A stretch of DNA of 64,000 nt. Source: Pseudomonas sp. TH31. Lineage in GTDB: Bacteria; Pseudomonadota; Gammaproteobacteria; Pseudomonadales; Pseudomonadaceae. The position numbers and the translations under genes are program-made. Shown one piece after another: positions 55,349-64,000 of the stretch; positions within the stretch are counted from its first letter, which is position 1; each line of letters begins with the position of its first letter. The stretch covers positions 186,001-250,000 of the forward strand of contig NZ_JAEKEZ010000015.1 in NCBI RefSeq assembly GCF_016650815.1, in the 5' to 3' direction. Under the pieces are notes generated by a model that worked only from the letters and a program-made list of their open reading frames with translations, was not told the origin of the DNA and searched no databases.

Positions 55349-56572
55349 CTACTGATGATCCAATGGCAACGAGATGAGGTCCTGGCCCTTGAGCAAGGCC
55401 ATCGACCAACGATTAAGCTCGTACACCCGATAGCCACTCGGCAAGACGCTGCCCGGCTGCAAGCGCATACCATTCGCCAACTCGACATACGGTGAATCCA
55501 CATTGCCAGCAATACCGACGATGGGTGAGGGTAAATACCGATCGGCCGAGGCCATGCCCGGTATGCTTTGAAAGACCGCCGGTAAACGCGGCGGGCCTTG
55601 GAGATTAAAGGCATCGAGCACTTCGGTCACGGCGACCAAGCCTTCATGACCCACTTGACCACTGACCCAAAAGGTACTGTCGGAAACCCTGATACTCAGC
55701 CCCTCCAGCGCCTGGCGGGATTCAAGACGATTGAGCAAGTCATCGAATAGAAGCGCCTGATCGTTGACGACCCTCCAGCTCTCCAATGCCTGAATCGTTC
55801 GCAGTTGAGCACTGGCGCGCTGCCAGGTCGCATCGGCAACGATATTGCCGAAAATCACCACCCGATTTAGCGGCACCTCGTTCTTGACCTCGACATTCTG
55901 ATAGCCGCTCAAGCTCAGGACCGATCGAACACTCTCCAGCAAGGTATCGGCACAGACGCTTTCGTCGTGTAACAACACGCCCATTTCACGCAGTTTCAAG
56001 CGCAACCCTTCGACACTGAGTGAAGAGTGACACACGCCCTTGAGAACCAAGGTGCCGTGCCTATCGCGTTGGGCGCTCAAACCAGAGAGCTGAGGGTCTT
56101 GCAATTGCGTCGCCAGCCAGTCATCCAGGTCAAGGGTCGGCAGCATCGCGACCGGTAGCCAGACCATCAGCCCCACGACTAACACGACCATTGCGCCGCC
56201 CAACGAACCTGCCCACCATGGCCACCTCGACCGCGCTGTCGTGATACCCGCTTTCTCGCGTGTCGGCACCGCCCGCATCGACAGCTCATCAGCAGACAGC
56301 CCCAGCACAAAGGCTTGCCCGGCAAGGTCGATCACACGCCCCAAAGGCAGAGCCTGCTCCAGATCCCAAGGCTGACCGTCAACCCAGACAGGCGTCACGG
56401 ACACCAGCCGAATGACCTCCTCTGTCATCGACAACGTCGCTTGCGCCTCCAACTCAAGGCACAGAGCAATGTCCGAATCGCTGCCCCCTATCTCCAGTTC
56501 ACCCACCGGCAATGCCAATTCGCGACCGGATAACGGTCCGTTCAGCCACTTGAGTTTATAAGTCCAGTCCAT
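55349..56572 (-). CDS. sctD: T3SS inner-membrane ring protein SctD (SsaD)
   Basis: This 407-residue protein has an N-terminal cytoplasmic FHA-like domain (YKLKWLNGPLSGRELALPVG; EIGGSDSDIALCLE), a membrane helix near 140-160 (GSLGGAMVVLVVGLMVWLPV) and a periplasmic part with ring-building repeats. This is the SsaD/YscD/PrgH class that forms the inner-membrane ring with SctJ. The start MDWTY overlaps the secretin stop (TGATG at 56574-56570). Intact frame. Confidence 0.88.
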   Translation of the reverse strand: MDWTYKLKWLNGPLSGRELALPVGELEIGGSDSDIALCLELEAQATLSMTEEVIRLVSVTPVWVDGQPWDLEQALPLGRVIDLAGQAFVLGLSADELSMRAVPTREKAGITTARSRWPWWAGSLGGAMVVLVVGLMVWLPVAMLPTLDLDDWLATQLQDPQLSGLSAQRDRHGTLVLKGVCHSSLSVEGLRLKLREMGVLLHDESVCADTLLESVRSVLSLSGYQNVEVKNEVPLNRVVIFGNIVADATWQRASAQLRTIQALESWRVVNDQALLFDDLLNRLESRQALEGLSIRVSDSTFWVSGQVGHEGLVAVTEVLDAFNLQGPPRLPAVFQSIPGMASADRYLPSPIVGIAGNVDSPYVELANGMRLQPGSVLPSGYRVYELNRWSMALLKGQDLISLPLDHQ

Positions 56573-58062
56573 CACAGTTGATGCCAAGGATCGGCTTTGA
56601 TCAGAAACAAACGAACGGTTTGGCGGCTCACCTTCTGAGTCGATCTAAACAACCTGCCGATGTAGGGAATATCCCCTAGCAGTGGAATCTTGCGCACCCC
56701 TTCACTTTCCTCATCCTGGACAAATCCGCCCAGTAATAGGGCTTGCCCGGCCTTAAGCAACGCATGGGTAGAAATTTCCGAATTCAGCGTCTGGGGCAAA
56801 GGCTCACTCTCGCTGATCGGTCCGATTTGCCGGCCATCCTGGACAATCAACGTCAACATGACCTCCTGCTTGCCCCCTTCGCCGATCACGCGTGGCGTCA
56901 CCCGCATCAGTGAGCCGGCCGAAATAGACTCAAGCTTGGCGACGTTTTCCGACACCAGCTTGGTGTAGAAAGTGGTATTTCGATCAAGCACGGCTTGCAT
57001 GTTGCTCAGCGTGAGCACCGAGGGACGCGACAAGACGCGCGCCTTGGCTTTTTGCTCAAGGGCGTTGACACGGAGCATAAAGTTTCCGGTGTTGGAGATC
57101 ACCGTAGATAAACTATCGGATTCCTCGCCGCCAGAACTATTGAAGCCGACCTCCACCCCACCGATACTCGCAGACCCCGACCAGTCGATCCCCAAAGCCC
57201 CCAGGTCCTGGGAATTGACATCGATGATCGCCACCGAGATCTCAACCAGCGATGGCTTGTGATCCAGGCGCAAGATGAGGTCAGCATACAGCGGCAGGTT
57301 GAGCTTGCGATCGCGTACCAGTACCGCATTCTGTCGCGGATCGGCAGAGAACATGGGCAAGCTTCGGTCATCCGATAAGGGTTCGCCCTGATTCTCATTA
57401 AGCGGCAAGGTACGGCCCTGCGCCATGTCCCGGAGCACCGATACCACCCCTGGCACCACCACTTGCTGGTTACGATAGGTGTATTGGATATCGTCAGCAG
57501 CAGCATACTTCAACGTAAACAGCTCAATGGCTTCCTGGTTGCGCTCGCGGTTGAATTTCTGTTGGTCAAGCCCCTCTGCTAGGCGTGATACCCGCTCCAT
57601 GCATGCGGGAACCCCCTGCACTTCCAACGCATTGGAGCTCGGCACACTGCGGACACGGCAGTACCGCACATCCAGCACGCCGGTGGACTGTAGCTGGGTA
57701 ATCAGGATCGGCACCGTCAGGTATGCAGGTGTCAGCAATTGGCTGCCCACCTCCTGTGCTTTGTAGACATGAATCGTTTGTCCGTCGTAATACCAGGCAA
57801 GCTGATAGAGCTGCGCCAGGTGCTCAAGCACTTGCTCGGGTGTTTGACCATCCAACCTCCCAATAAAAGACTCGCCTATCTGAGGGCTGACAATCACGGG
57901 AACCCCATAATTGGCCCCCAGGTCCCGTAAAACGTCGGCCAACTTGGCGCCACGGGTGTTCAAAAAGAAGGCTGCCGCCCCCTTTGGCGCAATCGCGCCC
58001 TGTGCAGTCAGGGCAATACCTAACACGGCAAGCCCCATCAGGCCGCTCCTCAACCAGCTCAT
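56572..58062 (-). CDS. sctC: T3SS outer-membrane secretin SctC (SsaC)
   Basis: This 496-residue secretin has a signal peptide (MSWLRSGLMGLAVLGIALTA), N-domains (AKLADVLRDLGANYGVPVIV; FIGRLDGQTPEQVLEHL) and the conserved secretin core near the end (STHALLKAGQALLLGGFVQD, KIPLLGDIPYIGRLF). It makes the outer-membrane channel through which the needle passes. It is close to the length of SsaC (497). An ATGA overlap with the gene before it (58059-58062) selects this start over a longer frame. Frame intact. Confidence 0.92.
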   Translation of the reverse strand: MSWLRSGLMGLAVLGIALTAQGAIAPKGAAAFFLNTRGAKLADVLRDLGANYGVPVIVSPQIGESFIGRLDGQTPEQVLEHLAQLYQLAWYYDGQTIHVYKAQEVGSQLLTPAYLTVPILITQLQSTGVLDVRYCRVRSVPSSNALEVQGVPACMERVSRLAEGLDQQKFNRERNQEAIELFTLKYAAADDIQYTYRNQQVVVPGVVSVLRDMAQGRTLPLNENQGEPLSDDRSLPMFSADPRQNAVLVRDRKLNLPLYADLILRLDHKPSLVEISVAIIDVNSQDLGALGIDWSGSASIGGVEVGFNSSGGEESDSLSTVISNTGNFMLRVNALEQKAKARVLSRPSVLTLSNMQAVLDRNTTFYTKLVSENVAKLESISAGSLMRVTPRVIGEGGKQEVMLTLIVQDGRQIGPISESEPLPQTLNSEISTHALLKAGQALLLGGFVQDEESEGVRKIPLLGDIPYIGRLFRSTQKVSRQTVRLFLIKADPWHQL

Positions 58063-58454
58063 ACTAATCGCCCCAGGGTACTCGTCTCGGTGGACACGTC
58101 GTGCGAGTCGCCTTGGGTCGCGAACCAACACGCAATAGCCACTTGTTGTTGAACGCGCGCCTCCAGCTCCTTGGGCGAACACTGGCATTCATAGCGGCGC
58201 ACCAGAAAAATCCGTTCTCCCTCCAGTAACAGACTGTCGTCCAGACTCTCCGGTATTGATGCCAGCCACAAACTGGCGCTCACCAGCCATTCATCATCAA
58301 TGGACGCACGCTCAATCGCCAAGGCAATACACAGCCCCAACGGATACTCCCAGTACCAGCCAGGGACGCCGGACAGGGTCATATGCCAACGTTGCCCTGC
58401 CCGTTCAAGGATACGGATCGTTTCAAGGCCTGCCAGAGAAGAGGAAAGTTTCAT
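58059..58454 (-). CDS. SsaB (SpiC)-like T3SS protein
   Basis: This 131-residue protein begins MKLSSSLAGLETIRILERAG. Its CesT-like alternation of strands and helices (GWYWEYPLGLCIALAIERAS; EWLVSASLWLASIPESLDDS) and its position before the secretin gene fit SsaB/SpiC, which in Salmonella controls the switch from translocator to effector export. Sequence resemblance alone is weak and the name rests on synteny. It is the first gene of the operon and divergent from ssrB. Confidence 0.6.
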   Translation of the reverse strand: MKLSSSLAGLETIRILERAGQRWHMTLSGVPGWYWEYPLGLCIALAIERASIDDEWLVSASLWLASIPESLDDSLLLEGERIFLVRRYECQCSPKELEARVQQQVAIACWFATQGDSHDVSTETSTLGRLV

Positions 58455-58574
58455 AGCGTTATCAAAGGAAGGATTCTCGCAATTTTGTCAGCTTTGAGCC
58501 AAGTCTGAATCCGGTAATAACCTGAACCCTATAACCTTCCTCTATCCCTAAAATACACATTCAGGCTTTTGATC

Positions 58575-59225
58575 ATGCTACCGCATTTAAAACTCCTACC
58601 CCGCTCACAACGAATATTGATCGTCGAAGATCACTACTTGCTCCGCTACGGTCTCAAAAGCCTGATGTTGACGGTGCCCAACTATGAGGTCATCGGAGAG
58701 GTTGTTGACGGGTTGAATGTCTATGCGGCCTGCCAGAAACTCAACCCTGACGTTGTGCTGTTAGACTTGGGCCTGCCCGGCATGGACGGTATCGATATCA
58801 TCCGCCAACTGAAACGACGCACGCCAAAATTGATCATCGTGGTGATCACTGCAGACGCATCCGAACACCGTGCCCGAGATGCACTGGCCGCAGGCGCGCT
58901 CGGCTATGTATTAAAAAAGAGTTCCCGACAGGTATTATTGGCCGGCCTGCAAACCGCCATCGCCGGTAAAATTTTCCTCGACCCTGCGCTCAATCGAAGC
59001 CACGTGATCAACACCCCGAATGTCGATGGTTTGAGCGCTCTGACTACCCGCGAACGACAAATACTCAAACTGATTGCCGAAGGTAACCGTAACCGCGATA
59101 TCTCCGAAAAGCTGTCGATTACCATCAAGACCGTCGAAACACATCGCCTGAACCTCATGCGCAAACTCAATGCCCATAACATTGCGGAACTGGTCAACTG
59201 GGCTTGTCGCCTGGGCATCCACTGA
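58575..59225 (+). CDS. SsrB-like response regulator
   Basis: This 216-residue NarL/FixJ-type regulator has a receiver domain (QRILIVEDHYLLRYGLKSLM; phospho-Asp in VVLLDLGLPGMDG; lysine in GALGYVLKKSS) and a LuxR-type HTH (LTTRERQILKLIAEGNRNRD; ISEKLSITIKTVETHRLNLM). With the hybrid kinase next to it, it parallels SsrA/SsrB, the master regulators of SPI-2. It is convergent with the kinase gene and divergent from the ssaB-like gene, so it is well placed to activate that operon. A TTG six bases upstream is an alternative start. Confidence 0.88.
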   Translation: MLPHLKLLPRSQRILIVEDHYLLRYGLKSLMLTVPNYEVIGEVVDGLNVYAACQKLNPDVVLLDLGLPGMDGIDIIRQLKRRTPKLIIVVITADASEHRARDALAAGALGYVLKKSSRQVLLAGLQTAIAGKIFLDPALNRSHVINTPNVDGLSALTTRERQILKLIAEGNRNRDISEKLSITIKTVETHRLNLMRKLNAHNIAELVNWACRLGIH

Positions 59226-59241
59226 AAGCAGGTGATGGGCC

Positions 59242-61995
59242 TTAGGCATGCCGTCGAATCATCCCCCCCAAGTGACTAATCTCTTCTTCGCCCGGCCACC
59301 CTCCCTGACTGATCAGCACCTCCTGATCCTGCACCCACTCGTGCAACGGGCTCAAGCCACTCTGCCCCGCGCACCCCTTAAGGGTGTGCAGCAACCTCAA
59401 CAGGCACGCACTTTCCTGAGTGCGCCACACGACTTCAATCTCCCGATAAAGCTGCTCAAGCGTCTCGTAAAGCCGAGTACACAAGACGACATCAGCCAAG
59501 TCCAAGAGCGGCTGCTGCAACTGAAAATTCGGCGACAAGTCGATTCCGCGTGCCAGTTGCAGCGAAACAACCTGCGCGCCCGCGTCCGCCAATTGCTCCA
59601 GACTCAAGGGCTTGGCCAGATGTCCGTTCATGCCTGAGCGGGCGCTGCCCCCATTGATAGGGAATGCATTCGCCGTGAGCGCCATGATAGGTGTCTCCGG
59701 GTCAAGGATCCCGCTGGTCCTATCGCGCCAGAGTCGGGCAACTTGCATGCCGCCCATGTCCGGCATACGGATATCCATCAGCACCCAGTCGAACACCCGC
59801 GCTCGCCCACAGTACAAAGCCTCTTCCCCTGAGGAAACTGAAAATGCCTCATGCCCAAGCGCCTGGAGCATCTTGCAGATAATCTCGCGATTAATTTGCA
59901 TATCATCGACAACCAAGACCTTAAGCGCCCAAGGGCAAGGGGCAAGCGGGACCCTCCCTGCGCCCGTCAACTTTTCCTCGAATAAAATGGCACGAACCTT
60001 CTGCGATAACCTGCCAGGCAAATAGACCAACTCTGGCATCTCGAGCAACGGCGAATCACCTAACTGAACCTCGACCCCCCAAATGGACAGCTGCTGCTGC
60101 AAGAACAGGGGCACAGGCAACTTGGCCGAAAAGACCAAGGGCAGCCCATCAGGCTCGCGTATCGGTAGCAACAGGGTAAAGGTCGATCCTACCCCGACCT
60201 CGCTGGAGAGCAGGATCTCTCCACCCATCAGGTGAGCGAGCCGCGACGCAATCGCTAACCCCAACCCACTGCCATTGTCATGGGCCCACACCTGAATAAA
60301 CGGCGTAAATATTGCCCTTCGTTTGTTTTCCGGTATGCCTTTACCCGTGTCCCGTACTGAGATGGCCAGCATGTCTGCCCGCCGTTCCACACCCACGCAC
60401 ACCTCCCCCTGCGCAGTGAACTTCACCGCATTGGCCAAGAGGTTGATCAGAATCTGTTGTACCCGCACCCTATCGAATACCATCGACTGCGGCACATTGG
60501 CCGCCACCAACGTACGCAACGCCAAGCGCTTTTCCTGTGCCAGTAAATGGATCGTCAGCAGTGCCTGATCCAACATCGGTAAGATGGCCGCGCGCTCAGC
60601 GGACAACTCCAGCCGCCCGGCTTCGATCCGGGAGAAATCCAGCACTTCGCTGATAATACTCAACAGAAGATCGGAAGATTGACGCGCAGTGCCAATCAAG
60701 TCCCGCTGCTGTTCGGACAACGTGCCGCACTCCAACAGGCGGAGGGCGCCAACAATACCGTTGAGCGGCGTGCGTATCTCATGACTGATACTCGTCAGGT
60801 GCTCGCTCTTTCGATGGCTCGCCCGTACGGCGATGCACTTGGCCATTTCCAGTTCGCGGGTCCGACGCCTGACAGTGTCTGCCACCACGTGGTGCTGGGC
60901 GTTAAGGGTTTTGAGCAGCGTGTTGTAGCCAACGGCGATGCACCCCAACTCATCCGTGCGCCCCTCTGGCAGCAACGCGTTCACGTCGGTGAGTTGTCTT
61001 GGGGACTGAATAAACTCAACGATGCGTTGCAGCGGTCGCCCCAACTGACGCTGCAGGACTAGGGTAAACACCACCAACAGTAGCAACAGGGCCAGCAATG
61101 TCCAGGGCGCTGTCGCCCCCAACTGCGACAACACCCGACTCATCACGACATCACTGCACACAATCGCGAGCAACTGCCAAGGCGGCCCCTTGAGCAGCGT
61201 ACACTCCACAATCGAGTCCACGACGCGCATCGTACCGCGATCACACTCTGGCAGGTCGTTTACCACCTCCTTGGACATGCCACTCGCTTCGATGTCACTC
61301 CACAAATGCTTACCACTGATATCTCGCAAAATGTATGAGTATGCATCTTTGCGCACACGAAACTCATCAATCGGCAGCAATTGCCCCACCGTAATCCCCG
61401 AGCGCAGGTCGACCGCCGTCACGGCGCTGCGCAGGTGACCATTCCCATCATCGAACGTAGCTCCCCAGCGATTGTCACTGGTGAGCGAGTTGTATTGGCG
61501 TGACTGTAGCCCCTGCATCCTGAGGCTCATCTCAACGACTGAGCGACCGGCGGGGCGATAAAAAAACACCCCTAGGCCTGGCACCAACAGAAAGGTTTCG
61601 GCCCGATGATCCGGGTCAAAGTTACCGAAAATTTCGATCACCCGCCCCGCCACGGCAATGCGCCCCGAGTCCACGCGGCCCCTTTCGAAGGGAACAAAAA
61701 CAGTGTGTTTCAGTTCCGCCCCCTGAGCCCCCAGCAAACGCTCACTGGTGTGCAACTCACGCCACAGGCGCAGCAGACTGTTGACCCTGACCTGAGCCAA
61801 CTCATGATGGCGACTTCGTTCTTCCGCCACCTCATCCAATGCCTGAGCCAAGTCTTCCCTGACCTCCATCTCGGCTTTGCTGTAGCGGTAATAAAAATTG
61901 ATGATCTCGGACAGTAACCAGAAGACGACCATGACACTGGTCAGGGTGACACCAATACGACGAGTCAGTGAGGCTTGCCAAAATTTGTGCAACAT
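59242..61995 (-). CDS. SsrA-like hybrid sensor kinase
   Basis: This 917-residue protein is about SsrA's 920. Two membrane helices (about 15-35 and 300-320) flank a periplasmic sensor domain of about 260 residues. HAMP-like, HisKA (LTSISHEIRTPLNG, near 405), HATPase (QQILINLLANAVKFTAQGEV; NGSGLGLAIASRLAHLMGG), receiver (KVLVVDDMQINREIICKML; DWVLMDIRMPDMGG) and C-terminal Hpt domain (LLRLLHTLKGCAGQSGLSPL) follow. It should phosphorylate the neighbouring SsrB-like regulator by a His-Asp-His-Asp relay. The signal sensed cannot be told. Its 3' end faces that of the ssrB-like gene. Intact frame. Confidence 0.92.
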   Translation of the reverse strand: MLHKFWQASLTRRIGVTLTSVMVVFWLLSEIINFYYRYSKAEMEVREDLAQALDEVAEERSRHHELAQVRVNSLLRLWRELHTSERLLGAQGAELKHTVFVPFERGRVDSGRIAVAGRVIEIFGNFDPDHRAETFLLVPGLGVFFYRPAGRSVVEMSLRMQGLQSRQYNSLTSDNRWGATFDDGNGHLRSAVTAVDLRSGITVGQLLPIDEFRVRKDAYSYILRDISGKHLWSDIEASGMSKEVVNDLPECDRGTMRVVDSIVECTLLKGPPWQLLAIVCSDVVMSRVLSQLGATAPWTLLALLLLLVVFTLVLQRQLGRPLQRIVEFIQSPRQLTDVNALLPEGRTDELGCIAVGYNTLLKTLNAQHHVVADTVRRRTRELEMAKCIAVRASHRKSEHLTSISHEIRTPLNGIVGALRLLECGTLSEQQRDLIGTARQSSDLLLSIISEVLDFSRIEAGRLELSAERAAILPMLDQALLTIHLLAQEKRLALRTLVAANVPQSMVFDRVRVQQILINLLANAVKFTAQGEVCVGVERRADMLAISVRDTGKGIPENKRRAIFTPFIQVWAHDNGSGLGLAIASRLAHLMGGEILLSSEVGVGSTFTLLLPIREPDGLPLVFSAKLPVPLFLQQQLSIWGVEVQLGDSPLLEMPELVYLPGRLSQKVRAILFEEKLTGAGRVPLAPCPWALKVLVVDDMQINREIICKMLQALGHEAFSVSSGEEALYCGRARVFDWVLMDIRMPDMGGMQVARLWRDRTSGILDPETPIMALTANAFPINGGSARSGMNGHLAKPLSLEQLADAGAQVVSLQLARGIDLSPNFQLQQPLLDLADVVLCTRLYETLEQLYREIEVVWRTQESACLLRLLHTLKGCAGQSGLSPLHEWVQDQEVLISQGGWPGEEEISHLGGMIRRHA

Positions 61996-62159
61996 ACGGA
62001 TAAAGGTCTCAACAGACAGCGCCAGCCAACGTGTACAAACGATACAACACGCAACGCAGCTAATAACTCAGGTAAAGACCGTATAGCTCAAACACCCGCC
62101 CACTCTGGATCATGACAATGAATAATCAGTAATCCCTTGTGAAAGAAATAAGGATGCGG

Positions 62160-62528
62160 ATGGACCTACAAACGCAACGTTGTCTTGAAGGGTTTCTGCG
62201 TCTGTCTGATCTTGGCCCTTGCCGTATTGAGCGTCGAATGGAATTTATCCTGCCCCCCTTTCGGTTATACATCGAATACGCGCAGGGACGCATGCTGCTG
62301 TCGTTGGCACGCCCGGTCGAAGCCTGCCGACGCATCAGCACCCTTCGGACCCTCCTGGGACGCTGTCACCCCGCGTCGACCCAAGGTATGGTGTTGCGCG
62401 CATACCTCGTGGGTGAGCAGCAAATGCTCAGTGCCACCCTGGCACCGGGCAGTGATGTCAATCAATGGCTCGCCTGCTTGCGCGCCCTACGCCAGCGACT
62501 TGAGCGTCATCCCAGGGACAGTCAATGA
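62160..62528 (+). CDS. SsaM-like T3SS switch protein
   Basis: This 122-residue protein is the same length as SsaM, which with SsaB and SsaL decides when effectors rather than translocators are exported. It reads [20 protein letters not shown], then [20 protein letters not shown]. Position directly before sctV (ATGA overlap at 62525-62528) is exactly that of ssaM. AAGGA six bases before this ATG argues for this start over GTG 62139 and ATG 62154. Identity rests largely on synteny. Confidence 0.72.
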   Translation: MDLQTQRCLEGFLRLSDLGPCRIERRMEFILPPFRLYIEYAQGRMLLSLARPVEACRRISTLRTLLGRCHPASTQGMVLRAYLVGEQQMLSATLAPGSDVNQWLACLRALRQRLERHPRDSQ

Positions 62529-64000
62529 AACGCATCAACCGCTGGCTCGCGATGGCGGCCGGTCGTCAGGACATTGTGCTCGCCGTACTCCTGCTGCTGG
62601 CCGTGTTCATGATGATTGTCCCCCTGCCCACCGGGCTTGTGGACATGCTGATCACTATCAACCTGACCATCTCCATTGTCTTGCTGATGATGGCCCTGTA
62701 CATCCGCGAGCCGCTGGAGTTCTCGACCTTTCCAGCGGTCTTGCTGATCACCACCCTGTTTCGCCTGGCACTGACCATCAGCACCACCCGACTGATCCTA
62801 CTGCAAGCAGACGCCGGGGAAATCATCTACACCTTCGGTAACTTCGCCGTCGGGGGCAACCTGGGTGTCGGCCTGATCGTGTTCATCATCATCACCATTG
62901 TGCAGTTCATCGTGATCACCAAAGGTTCCGAACGTGTCGCCGAAGTCGGCGCGCGCTTTTCTCTGGATGCCATGCCGGGCAAGCAGATGAGTATCGATGG
63001 CGATATGCGCGCCGGGATCATCGACGCCAATGAAGCCCGCCGCCAGCGCAACCTGGTACAAAAGGAAAGCCAATTGTACGGCGCGATGGATGGGGCGATG
63101 AAATTCGTCAAGGGCGATGCCATTGCCGGCATCATCATTATTCTGGTCAACATTTTGGGGGCACCGCCGTAGGCGTGTTCATGCATGACATGAGCGCGAG
63201 CACCGCCATGTCTACCTACTCCATTCTGTCAATCGGCGATGGCCTGATCAGCCAGATTCCAGCCCTGCTGATTTCCATCGCCGCAGGTATTATCGTTACC
63301 CGCGTTCCGGGGGAACTGCGTCAAAACCTGGCCAATGACCTGAGCGAACAAATCAGCCGGCAACCCCAGGCCTTGAGCCTCGCCGCTGGGGTGCTGTTGG
63401 TGTTCGCCCTGATCCCCGGCTTCCCGGCCATCTATTTTGTCGGCCTGGCCGCAGCGGTCTACGGCGGCGCCTGGTGGATCAAAAGGCGTCAACCCCATGC
63501 CAACGGCACGTTGCCCGACGGATCGCCGGGCTTGAGCGGCGAAGAGGCGCAAGCAACGATGACACCCGGAGCGATTCCGCTGATGGTGCGCATGGCCAGC
63601 GACATCGGGCGCTCAAAAGCACTCGACGACGCTTTCCGCCAACTGCGCCAACAAAAATTCGAATACCTAGGCATCCCCCTGCCCACTATCCACCTGCAAC
63701 TCGATGCCTCGCTCGAGCCTAGCACCCTGCGTGTCCTGCTGTACCAGGAGCCGGTGCTGACCCTGACCGTACCAGATGGCTTGTTGCTGGCCGATGCGCA
63801 CACCATGCCCCTAGCCCAAACACTACACAACGACAGATTGCCCTTTGGCGGCCACACCCTGCAATGGCTCGACCCCGAACACCATGAAACCCTGACCGCC
63901 CTGGGCGTCGTGTTACATCGAGATCAGGCCCGTATCACCCATTGTCTGTCGCTGGTCGTGGACCGATACGCGGCCGAATTTATCGGCGTGCAAGAAACGC
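62525..64000 (+). pseudogene. sctV: T3SS export-gate protein SctV (SsaV), frameshifted and cut by window end
   Basis: The FHIPEP-family export gate. Membrane helices begin at [20 protein letters not shown] and [19 protein letters not shown], with the signature [18 protein letters not shown] (about 150) and [20 protein letters not shown] (about 180). After VNILG the frame fails at GGGGG (63157-63161). One more G restores [16 protein letters not shown] and the rest, through ISQIPALLISIAAGIIVTRV into the cytoplasmic domain, to the window edge. As read, SctV would end after about 215 residues and no export could occur. The intact flanks make a sequencing error plausible. Export-gate, ATPase and C-ring genes must lie to the right. 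Confidence 0.88.

Noticed and set aside
1..64000. CRISPR array, tRNA or rRNA genes
   Set aside because: No regularly spaced repeats with unique spacers and no tRNA-like cloverleaf or rRNA sequence was seen; the short tandem repeats found have no spacers.

Overview
The window looks like an accessory region of a Pseudomonas chromosome, most likely from the P. fluorescens/P. syringae side of the genus. The evidence is a Pseudomonas-type OmpR, a REP-like hairpin, and IS5, IS66, IS3, IS110, IS256 and Tn3 relatives of types common in that genus. It is a mosaic of a few intact gene blocks separated by decayed mobile DNA. I see no tRNA, rRNA or CRISPR array.

Left block (1-6.8 kb): a group II intron RT fragment and a BvgS-like sensor fragment. 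They are followed by a minus-strand operon of the Ter-associated (tellurium/stress) biosynthetic type: PRTase-TRSP, HAD, StiP cysteine protease with PELOTA domain, and an HpcH/citrate-lyase-like protein. Its usual ATP-grasp partner is not visible. Next to it is a DUF1523 gene that has been duplicated together with the start of the PRTase gene.

Middle block (6.8-35 kb): an IS graveyard. It contains an IS66 element nested in an IS5-family element with a clean 8-bp target duplication, and many fragments. Scattered in it are real cargo genes. These are two paralogous secreted-looking proteins sharing an N-terminal module, two DUF2975-HTH gene pairs (one broken by IS256), and an ExoY-like nucleotidyl cyclase effector with a frameshift. 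There is also an ompR without envZ, a broken integrase whose 3' end is repeated around an unknown gene, and an AraC-MFS divergent pair.

Right block (35-64 kb): a type III secretion island of the SPI-2 (Ssa-Esc) class. On the minus strand lie the translocon and its chaperones (SseA, SseB, SscA, SseC, SseD, SseE-like). On the plus strand lie an AraC regulator, needle, SctG-like, inner rod, SctJ, SctK, and SctL joined to SctW. Then come IS110 and IS66, then on the minus strand SsaE, SctD, SctC and SsaB-like. An SsrB-like regulator, an SsrA-like hybrid kinase, SsaM-like and SctV (frameshifted and cut by the window end) finish the block. Relative to SPI-2, the ssaBCDE-ssrAB part has moved between sctW and ssaM. 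Two large candidate effectors sit upstream: a 635-aa Rossmann-fold protein and a 1214-aa protein ending in an OspG/NleH-like kinase domain.

Many otherwise convincing genes carry a single-base loss inside a G or C run (HAD, exoY, integrase, sseD three times, sctV and others). This is either genuine decay or, quite possibly, a systematic homopolymer error in the source sequence. It must be settled before the secretion system is called dead.
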